A stretch of DNA of 64,000 nt from Staphylotrichum longicolle (Eukaryota > Ascomycota > Sordariomycetes > Sordariales > Chaetomiaceae): assembly GCA_019096155.1 (NCBI GenBank), contig JAHCVI010000001.1:6138001-6202000 (forward strand), read 5' to 3'. Of this stretch, positions 56,711 through 64,000 are shown piece after piece (within the stretch, counting starts at the first letter, position 1; every line of letters starts with the position of its first letter). A program made the translations under genes and the position numbers. The notes below the pieces were generated by a model. The model saw only the letters and a list, made by a program, of their open reading frames with translations. It did no database searches and was not told the DNA's origin.

Positions 56711-57941
56711 GGCGGTGAGAGATACAGGTGTTGACATGTTGCCCATTTGGAATGTGGCCATGTTTGTACACCCAATATATTCCGACGTTGTTGATAGATC
56801 TTTAGTACTTGTGGTGTTCTGGTTAGCAAGTCTCGGCCACCTCTGGCCGGATTTCGTCCCAAAAAAGGAAGTCAACCGCGTATGCTTGAGTTTGCTTCCT
56901 TTAATGCTTCGGCCGGAAGGACGTCTGTTGCAAGCAGCTCAATCCTTGCTTCCTGTCAATCCGTGTTACACATGCTGAGTGCCCTGCCACCGGGGTCAGC
57001 TGGTTCCCAGGCCTGATGCTGTCGTTCCGCCCATAGGCAAAAGGGGTTTGTCTTCAACAGCATGAGGAGGTAATCCAATGTCGCAACCAAACAAAATGTA
57101 GCAACCTCACACCGGGAGCCCTCCAAACAGTGACCCAAGCACCCCATTGCCTTACTTTCTCTTTCTGCCGACACCCGGACTGGTCCAGGTTCTGGAACCT
57201 GTCGAACATTCCATGGAACTTGGGTCACACCATTGCCACCGGTAATACAAGTGTGTCGATGGGAGAATTGTACACAAGGCAATTGAAACTGAGGGTGATT
57301 GCATGAACTCCAGCCACCTCCTAGTCATCCTAAGGGGATTTCATAAAACTCAATCCACCCATTTCGTACTTACACGACCTTGGGAGCCGGAAGTTGATCA
57401 AGTCGGCGAGTTCTCTACAAGGCGCAATCGAGCAACCGGGCACAGTTTGACACCGCCCAAGGGTTTGCCCATCGTGGCGTCGGCCATTATTCTTTGAGCT
57501 TGCGACTGGAACTCTTGGGAGTCATTGGCCGAAACTCTCAAGGCCGCTGGCGCTGGCTGTTGGGGGAGGTTGAAGGTGGAGCAACATGCACTGATTAAAA
57601 TGACGAATCGGAAGCCCGTCGAGCTTGTCTCTCAGATCCGAGGGCCCAAGCTTCCACTTAGTGTGGGGTCGCCAAGACAATGAAGTGAAGTATCTCGACT
57701 GGTTCTTTTCAGACGGGAGCTCCAGAACACCCGCCTCAATCTATCGTCATCGACCAGACCTCCCGCTCTGAGCGGCGCCCCATGCACAGCCCCTGCTGCC
57801 AACAACAGCCGACAGGAAATACCATCGTCGCGACACTGGAGATGCAATAAGCCTCTCGCCAGCTCCCGAACCCGTAGGGGCTATCTGAGAGAAAATCGAC
57901 AAAACCTCGACCTCGACTCTCAACATCTACCTCACATCACC
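56711..57941. other. Intergenic region IPI3 / mitochondrial-type gene
   Basis: 1.2 kb holding the IPI3 3' UTR and the promoter of the next gene. No gene, RNA or repeat was recognised. Confidence 0.5.
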
Positions 57942-59654
57942 ATGCGCTCTCGTCTTCTTCTCCTTCGCCGCGCGAGGACGGGGAAGATGCTGCGGAATTT
58001 TACGCAGAGCACATCCTCCCGCAGCGACCTCCGGGGCCGCCCACAGCTCCCCTTCCTCTCGGTACCCACAGCCCGCGTCGGGCGCGTCCGGCACATGACG
58101 ACGGAGCGCAAAGCCCAGCTCAAGTACGAGATCAAGACCGGCATAAAATACACAGGCTATATCTGGATTGCCGGCGCCTCGTTGCTCGCCGCCTGGTTCG
58201 CCATCGTCCAGGAGCGTCTTGAGCGCAGGTATCCGACGCCCCACGAATGGACCTTCAAAACTCGCATGGACTTCCGCGGCGGCAACTGCGCCCGCTACGA
58301 GCCCTCCCCAGGCAAAATCACCGATTGGCGGCAGGTGGCCTGGTGGTTTGAGACCACCGTCAAACGGCTCCTGGACCCTGAGATCGACGGCAAGGACGTG
58401 AGGGACGCGCCGCACGACCTCCCACCAGGGACGAAGGATGTGACTGGCAAGTCTGAGAATTGGAGGAGGGGGTACTACGAGGCAATGATGGGTTACGCCA
58501 AGGCCGCTGAGTACATGGACGGGTGGGTGCTGGACAAGACCCGGAATATCGTGTTCCCGCCGGGGACCATGATCGGGCCGTCGAACCCCTACCCCAAGCC
58601 TCTCCCGGCAGGATTCAAGGGCGCCCCGAGAGAGGAGGATTGCGAGCTGCGGTACGAGTCGCCAGACGCCATCTACCTCCGGATCCTGTCCACTCCAGGC
58701 TTCACAAACCGGCAGAAGATCGAAGCTGGCCTCGCCTACGCCTCGTGGCTCGACTACAAGGGCATTACCGGCCCAGCAAGCATCGTCTTTGAGGACGCAG
58801 TGCACCTTGCCGCCTCCGAGCGGCCCGACCTGCCCGCCGAGCCCCTCGACAAAAAAACCTGGATTCTCAACGACGCCGCTGGCCTCCCCTCAGAAAACCT
58901 CCTCACTTCCCTTACCGCCTACGCCACCTTCCGCGCCCGCCAGGGCGACGTCACCTCCGCCTTGCCCATCCTCGTCTCCATCCTCAAAGCCCGCCGCAGC
59001 CTCCCCTCCCCGTCCCCAACCCCCGAGCCATCATCACTCGCGGCCGCCCTCGGCAGCAAACCCGCCACCCCCAAGTCCACCGGCCCCTGGGCCCTGCTCT
59101 CCAAAATCTTCATCCCCCCGCCTACCCCCGCCCCGCCCGACGGCACGAGCCCCCCAATCCGCGACCCCTCGGACCTCTGCCAGGAAGCCGCCCTGAGCCT
59201 GCACATCGGCGAGATCATGTACACGACCTCCCCGTCCGCGCGCGAGGAGGGGCTCGGCTGGACCCGCGAGGCCGTCGACGTCGCCGAGGAGCAGCTCCAC
59301 CAGCTGCCCCAGAACAAGTACCAGGACAGCCCCGCGCGGTCCGCCTGCCGCGAGTGCCTCGCCACGGGGCTGGGGAACTGGGCGGCCATGGTGGCCAAGC
59401 TGGCCAGGGAGGAGGAGCGAGCCAGGGCTGCTTCCTCTAGCGGTAGTAAGACGGGAGCGGGGTGGTTTGGCAGTCTGTGGGGCCAGGGCAGTGACGTCAG
59501 CGGTGGTGATGCTGCGGCGGAAGGGGGGAAGGAGGGGACGAGTCGCTGGGCGGCCGAGGAGAAGGTCATTGAGGAGCGGCAGAGGAGGGTGAGCGACCTG
59601 CTGGAGGACTTGAAGCCCCCGCCGAGGGGGATTTTGTCATTCCTTCAGGCGTAA
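57942..59654 (+). CDS. Probable mitochondrial inner-membrane protein, unknown
   Basis: Single exon, 570 residues, intact. The N-terminus (MRSRLLLLRRARTGKMLRNF then a Ser/Arg-rich stretch) has many Arg and no acidic residue until about residue 29, as in a mitochondrial targeting sequence. One transmembrane segment (IKYTGYIWIAGASLLAAWFA, about residues 68-87) follows. The rest is soluble: HEWTFKTRMDFRGGNCARYE; DWRQVAWWFETTVKRLLDPE; ENWRRGYYEAMMGYAKAAEY; and helical-repeat-like segments (LRILSTPGFTNRQKIEAGLA; LCQEAALSLHIGEIMYTTS) that resemble TPR-type helices. I know no function. Homologues seem to be common in ascomycetes, but this is an impression from the sequence style and not a search. Confidence 0.7.
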   Translation: MRSRLLLLRRARTGKMLRNFTQSTSSRSDLRGRPQLPFLSVPTARVGRVRHMTTERKAQLKYEIKTGIKYTGYIWIAGASLLAAWFAIVQERLERRYPTPHEWTFKTRMDFRGGNCARYEPSPGKITDWRQVAWWFETTVKRLLDPEIDGKDVRDAPHDLPPGTKDVTGKSENWRRGYYEAMMGYAKAAEYMDGWVLDKTRNIVFPPGTMIGPSNPYPKPLPAGFKGAPREEDCELRYESPDAIYLRILSTPGFTNRQKIEAGLAYASWLDYKGITGPASIVFEDAVHLAASERPDLPAEPLDKKTWILNDAAGLPSENLLTSLTAYATFRARQGDVTSALPILVSILKARRSLPSPSPTPEPSSLAAALGSKPATPKSTGPWALLSKIFIPPPTPAPPDGTSPPIRDPSDLCQEAALSLHIGEIMYTTSPSAREEGLGWTREAVDVAEEQLHQLPQNKYQDSPARSACRECLATGLGNWAAMVAKLAREEERARAASSSGSKTGAGWFGSLWGQGSDVSGGDAAAEGGKEGTSRWAAEEKVIEERQRRVSDLLEDLKPPPRGILSFLQA

Positions 59655-60050
59655 GGTCAGGCTGGAGTATTATTGACGGTTGCGCTCGAGACTGGTTGGG
59701 ATGCTTGGGATGTGTACATGTGTACGGATATCAAACATTTTTTTTTTTGGGCAGGGGTGGGATGTATGCGAAGACTCTCGCTTGTTAGGGTTCCTTGGGT
59801 AGGTTGGAAAGGGAGGCGTCACATCAAAAGACCGCCTGAATTCACTGGGAAACACGCATGGGAAAGAAGGCTTCAGATTGGGGAAATCTGCCTGGCTAGT
59901 GTCTGCTATGTAGAAGCCTAGCTGTTTAAGGGCCCCTAAGCTCAGGGCTGTGTCAAAATTATTGATATGTGACGGTCGTTGTGGGAATCAACAAGTGACC
60001 CTCTGTCACGGCCGTATTTATTGCAGAGAATGTCGGCCATGGCCTCCTCT
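59655..60050. other. Convergent 3' region
   Basis: 396 bases between convergent stops, including a run of nine T at about 59740. Likely both 3' UTRs. Confidence 0.6.
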
Positions 60051-61828
60051 TCATGCACCACGCGGGTCCTCAACCTCTGCCACCAGGTCCTTAACGTCCG
60101 CCCTGGCTTTTGTCTCCTGCACCAGGAGATCCTCCATGCTTGCCCTCAGCTCTTCTTCCTCCTTCTCAAGTCCCTCGAGCTCCGCCTTAAGCTCCTCGAT
60201 CTTCTTCAGATCACCCGTCTGCTTGTTCTTCGGCTCGTCATTGGCTTCATCAATTGGAGAACACCCAGGCTTGTCGCCATCGCCCTTGCTGGGGCTGTCT
60301 TTGGGAGTTCCGTTTTCGGCGACCTGCACGGTCTGGCCGCATGCCTCCACTTCATCACCTTTGGCATTGCCGACCTTCTCCGGCACCTGTGCCTCGCCGT
60401 CCTTGCGCTCAAGTAAGGCATCGCCAACTTTGGCGTCCACCTTCTGCGCCGTCTCATGGTCTTGTGCGGCATCCGCCTCTGGTGCACCCCACGGCGAGTC
60501 AATCTCCTCACTTTTGACACCACCCTCATCGCCAAAGACCTCGACCACCTCGTTCTTGTACGCTTCTCCCTTCAGAGCGGCCTGTTGGATCCACTTGAGC
60601 ACCGCGGGCTGGGCATCAATGAGCATGGTCTCGGTAACCCTGGCCTCGCCGGCGCTGTAGACTGGGCAGCCATATGAGGTGAAGCCCATTATACCGGGGT
60701 TGCCACGGGGGCCGGCAACGGGATTGTCGAGAGGCGTGTGATGGATGAGATATGCGCGGCCGCGCTGGATCTGTGTCAGTATTCTCAGAAAAGGGTTGGA
60801 AAAGATGACGAGACGACAAACCTCCTCCATGAACTTCTTAAACCCCTCGCACTTGAATCTTTTCGAGTTGTACACCCCGCCCATCACCACGAGACATCCC
60901 AACCTGCCCCCAACCTTCTCCCAAACCTCCTTATCATCCAGATACTCCTTCACCTCATCCGCCGTGTCGCCCACGACAACCACATCCACCTTGGCGCCCG
61001 CACCCACCAAACCCCCACCCAAAACAACCGCCTCAAACACCCCCTTCACATGCTCCGCCACCGTCTGGTGGCCAGGCACCTCATTCACCTTGGGATCATG
61101 ATACCGCCCAAAATGCACCGCTCGCCATCGGCACCCTATGCCGCCTCGACGGGCGTCAGCCCGCGCCCGCCCTCGGGCCACCACCACAGCTCGCCGGCGT
61201 TCGCCAGCACGACCCCGGCGGCGCCGGGTCCGTGGCCGAGCTCTGCTGGGCGCCCAGGCCGTCGACGAGGCCGAGCACCGACCCCGCGTGACGCCGCCGT
61301 GGCCGCCGATGACGCGGTGCGCAAGCACGCCGAGCGACTGGCAGGACTCGCCGAAGAGGAGGACGACGCGGGACTTGGCGGCGATGTCCCGGAGAGGAGG
61401 ATGGGGACGTGCGGCTGGGTGGGCGGGGTTCCGAGCGGGAGGGGGACGCGGGTGAAGCCGGCGGTGGTGAGGCGGGCGTGGATGACTTTGGTGGCGGCTT
61501 CTGAGGGGGGTGGGTTAGTGGATGGATGGGGATGCGTGGTGATGGAGGTAAGGAGAGGGCAGGACTAACCGTTGAAGGCGAAGCGCTGGCGCTCGTTCCA
61601 GCGGTCGTTCTTTGTGAGGAAGAACTTGAAGTAGTAGTCGGAGTCTTCGATGGAGCGGATCTCGTCGACGTCGTTGATGAAGTAGCTATCGCCATAGGGA
61701 CGGGTTAGTACGGATGGCGACCTGTAGAACTGGGGAATGGAAACGGGAGAGGAAGCTCACCCAAGTTCTTGGAGATCCGGCGCAAAGATGGGGTCGGCCG
61801 GAAGGCCTGACCAACGACGGCGAAACAT
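60051..61828 (-). CDS. Arb2-domain protein (four frameshifts)
   Basis: Minus-strand gene with exons 61761-61828, 61570-61685, 60822-61500 and 60051-60770. The start MFRRRWSGLPADPIFAPDL is followed by ELGYFINDVDEIRSIED and SDYYFKFFLTKNDRWNERQR, then an alpha/beta-hydrolase-like Arb2 domain (RVVLLFGESCQSLGVLAHRV; LANAGELWWWPEGGRGLTPV; AVHFGRYHDPKVNEVPGHQT; VVVVGDTADEVKEYL). The nucleophile-elbow-like segment GESCQS may mean hydrolase ancestry. In S. pombe Arb2 works in an Argonaute siRNA chaperone complex with Arb1, so a chromatin or small-RNA role is possible. The C-terminus is acidic and coiled-coil (EELKAELEGLEKEEEELRAS). Four single-base losses in about 250 bases (near 61390, 61283, 61213-61216 and 61140) must be repaired. 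With these the coding total is exactly 529 codons. Confidence 0.8.
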
Positions 61829-63002
61829 GAGCGTCGGCGAAGTTGGCAGTGAGGTGGGTGTTTTGTGAGTAGAGGGTGATTAGATCACTGGGTAGAACTA
61901 AGAATCAAGATGACGGTCCCAGTGGCTTAAGGAGTGGAAGAAGAATGAAAGGGCAAAGGTCAAGGTCAAGGTCGTAGTCGTTTCAAGTTGGATGACGGCG
62001 AGGAGGGAAGGAGGGTACCAGGTGGGCAAACCAAGTTGCTCAATTTGCAAGAAACAGCAAGAAAGTGTCCTCAAATTTGGGCCCAAACAACAAAAAGCAA
62101 ACGGGAAAGCTGATCAATGGAAGAAAGCGTAATCGTAATACCCCAAACCTGCAGAGAATGACCTAGTGTTTGGAAGCTTAGTGTTGATTGGGGAACGTTG
62201 AATTGATCCTCGATAAACACGACGAGGCAACCGTTCAGACTATCGAGAAGTAGCATCTCTATCAGCGAGGCACGGGAATACATCTTCGGTATCACCTGGA
62301 CATCATACGCGATTGAGCACTATCTGTGACAAGAACTTAGGGATTTACGCCCAGTTTGGTGGAGGCTGGAGTCTATCTGTCCAGAAGCCAGGCATCCGGT
62401 TAGCAGGATCACAAACAACATTTCGCAAGAGGCTGGGAATTTGAGCAGCTTAACAGCTCGACACGGTTTTAGATCTCCAAGGGCACCTCTTTGTAAAAGA
62501 CTCCTACCCTGTCGTCTCTTTTGATCATCTCCAGTAGTTACCATGTGGAAGCGCTGTGCATTCTTGGATATGGGTCCAAGGTTGACCGAGGTGAAGCTCG
62601 CGGTATGGCGGACACCAAAACTTGCTGTCTTGTGAACGGATTTGTGAATTCGGTATCTTCTTGTGTGCAGAGAGAAGACAGGTTTGGGGAAAAGTGCAGT
62701 TTCCATTCAACGCACCCTGCTGGTTTCCGCTGGTGTGGGTTGTACTGACAGGCAGCAGCCACCGGTGCTGAGAAATCGTGAATCTGGTTGTCGTCAAGCC
62801 AGTCGTCAAGGAAAGGAAAAAGGCTGGGGGACAATGGTGAGAGCATCAACATGCAAAGCAGACGCTGGACTTTCAAGGTTTCCCAGGCTGCAAACCGACC
62901 CAGTCAATTTTTACGTGCCAGCGATGTCCACAGGGTATTTCCAGAGAAACCAAGCTTCTTCCTCACATCACGAGCTGAGCCCGAGACTGCAATGAAAAAG
63001 AG
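61829..63002. other. Arb2-gene promoter and U2 3' flank
   Basis: 1.2 kb with no recognised gene. It contains the promoter of the minus-strand Arb2-domain gene. Short open frames near 62520-62990 do not resemble proteins. Confidence 0.5.
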
Positions 63003-63195
63003 GTGTTCGCTTCGCCCAGAGACAGTGTAATACTGGGGAAACTGTGCTAAGATGACATGTGCAAGCACAGAGGCCATCGAAGCGAATGACAAAAATTAGT
63101 ATAATCAAATAAATCTACTCCGTAGAGCAGTTTCAGAGATTAAACTGAAAAGAACAGATACTACACTTGATCTAAGCCAAAAGGCAAAGAGAGCT
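63003..63195 (-). ncRNA. U2 spliceosomal snRNA
   Basis: On the minus strand the 5' part reads CTCTCTTTGCCTTTTGGCTT, AGATCAAGTGTAGTATCTGT and TCTTTTCAGTTTAATCTCTG, matching the near-universal U2 5' domain. GTGTAGTA (complement at 63159-63166) is the branch-site-pairing sequence. The Sm site AATTTTTG lies at 63090-63097. Downstream, TTCGCTTCG (about 63087-63079) pairs with CGAAGCGAA (63013-63005), enclosing CTGTGC/GCACAG and CCCAG/CTGGG stems, the 3' stem-loops. Length is about 190 bases. Exact ends are estimated: the 5' end is within a few bases of 63195, and the 3' end follows the last stem. Confidence 0.95.
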
Positions 63196-63501
63196 AAAGA
63201 AGAAAAGAAAAGAATCCCAGAATTCTGGCGACGAAGCGAAGAATATATACCTGCGCAGAGGTGGTCTGTGCACGTCTGCAAAAGCTGGAGACCCACTGCG
63301 ATTGTCTGTGCGCCCATTTCCATTTCCTGCTCCCTGAATTTGAGCCACACCGCCCGGCAATATTCCGGTCTGGCTGGACATCCCGACATCCACCACCAAA
63401 GGCCTCAGGCGCGAAGATCGAAGCCGACGACATCCCAAGCGCCAATTCCAACCCCCAACCGGTAACCTTCCCACGCGCTTTGCCGACAAACAACCGCCAG
63501 G
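63196..63501. promoter_or_regulatory. Divergent promoter U2 snRNA / uS14m
   Basis: 306 bases between the U2 5' end and the uS14m start. A TATATA sequence at 63244-63249 stands about 49 bases upstream of the U2 start, a position suitable for a Pol II snRNA TATA-type element. A purine-rich run (63196-63222) lies between. Confidence 0.5.
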
Positions 63502-64000
63502 ATGTCGATGTTCAGGGCAAAGAAGTTCGACCTCGGGTGCTTCACCAACATCAAGGTCATCCGCGACCACGCGAAGCGCAAGGCCTTTGAAGCCGCCGAA
63601 GCCGAGAGGTACAGACCGACCTGATCCAGCCCGGCTGCCCATTATCCGTGGAGAGAAGAAAAACAGCTAGAACAAGGACTCTAACCCATCGCCTCGCAGA
63701 CAAGCCCTCCGCTACATCATCCGCAACACCACCCTCCCCGCCAGGACACGCGCCATCGCCCAGCTGCAGCTGACCCAGATGCACTGCTACACGCGCCCGA
63801 CCCAGATCCGGAACAGGTGTATCTTCGGCGGGAAGGGGAGGGGTGTCCTTGCTGATTTCAAGATGTCAAGGGTACGGCAATCCGTCTATGGGCCATGAGA
63901 GGGAAAAGTGTCGATGATGAGCTGACAGTTTTGGCAGTACAACTTCAGGATGCAAGCGCTGGCGGGCAATTTGCCCGGTGTGAAGAAGGCCAGTTGGTAG
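63502..64000 (+). CDS. mrp2: Mitochondrial small-subunit ribosomal protein uS14m
   Basis: Three exons, 63502-63608, 63700-63871 and 63938-64000. Phases agree, and the stop TAG is the last codon of the window. It encodes 113 residues, the usual length for the MRP2/S14 family. The start MSMFRAKKFDLGCFTNIKVI precedes the conserved core QALRYIIRNTTLPARTRAIA then QLQLTQMHCYTRPTQIRNRC, and then GGKGRGVLADFKMSR. The last exon is YNFRMQALAGNLPGVKKASW, the bacterial-type S14 signature end. It is zinc-free. It lies head-to-head with U2 snRNA. There is no evident long presequence beyond the short basic N-terminus. Confidence 0.95.

Noticed and set aside
1..64000. Transposon, CRISPR array, secondary-metabolite cluster or viral insert
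   Set aside because: No transposase, reverse transcriptase, terminal repeats, regularly spaced repeats, synthase domains or viral proteins were seen on either strand.

Overview
The window is nuclear DNA of a filamentous ascomycete, most likely a Sordariomycete close to Sordariales/Chaetomiaceae. Reasons: GC-rich coding sequence, short GT-AG introns (55 to 200 bases) often with a CTAAC/CTGAC-like branch site, dispersed non-tandem 5S rRNA, a fungal U2 snRNA, and housekeeping proteins that read as pezizomycotine orthologues. I see no transposon, CRISPR array, integrase, polyketide/NRPS cluster or other recognisable mobile cargo. It is ordinary gene-rich chromosome with genes on both strands.

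Layout, left to right: KOG1/Raptor (+, TORC1 scaffold); PLP2-type phosducin-like protein (-); RPS27 (+); a Spd1/Dif1-type ribonucleotide reductase inhibitor (+); Gemin2/Brr1 SIP1-domain protein (-); cytosolic aspartyl-tRNA synthetase (+); a 2.4 kb AT-richer gap with possible gene relics; a protein with two GRF-like zinc ribbons (+); an LRR protein (+); EMC1 (+); tRNA-Asn(GTT) (+); RGD1-type F-BAR/RhoGAP (-); HOM2 aspartate-semialdehyde dehydrogenase (-); an SDR oxidoreductase (+); an unnamed multi-pass membrane protein (+); a divergent 5S rRNA (+); a WHI3/Scw1-type RRM protein (-); a 5.7 kb gene-poor stretch; a Zn2Cys6 transcription factor (-); an 859-residue low-complexity orphan (-); IPI3 WD40 protein (+); an unnamed mitochondrial-type membrane protein (+); an Arb2-domain protein (-); U2 snRNA (-); and mitochondrial ribosomal protein uS14m (+), whose stop codon is the last three bases. 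The genes do not form an operon or cluster. Several belong to growth control and translation (TORC1, ribosome assembly, tRNA charging, ribosomal proteins), but this looks like coincidence of location.

The most important thing for a reader is sequence quality. At least eight conserved genes, several essential in other fungi, carry single-base frameshifts: KOG1, AspRS, EMC1, RGD1, the zinc-ribbon gene, the membrane protein, the Zn2Cys6 factor and the Arb2 gene. Most are one-base losses in G/C-rich runs, and repairing them makes exon phases add up exactly. Uncorrected assembly indels are the likeliest explanation. The most interesting biological items are the divergent 5S rRNA, which keeps its helices through paired changes; the start-codon-only first coding exon of RPS27; a PIP-box-like motif in the RNR inhibitor; and a strong G-quadruplex motif in the gene-poor stretch.
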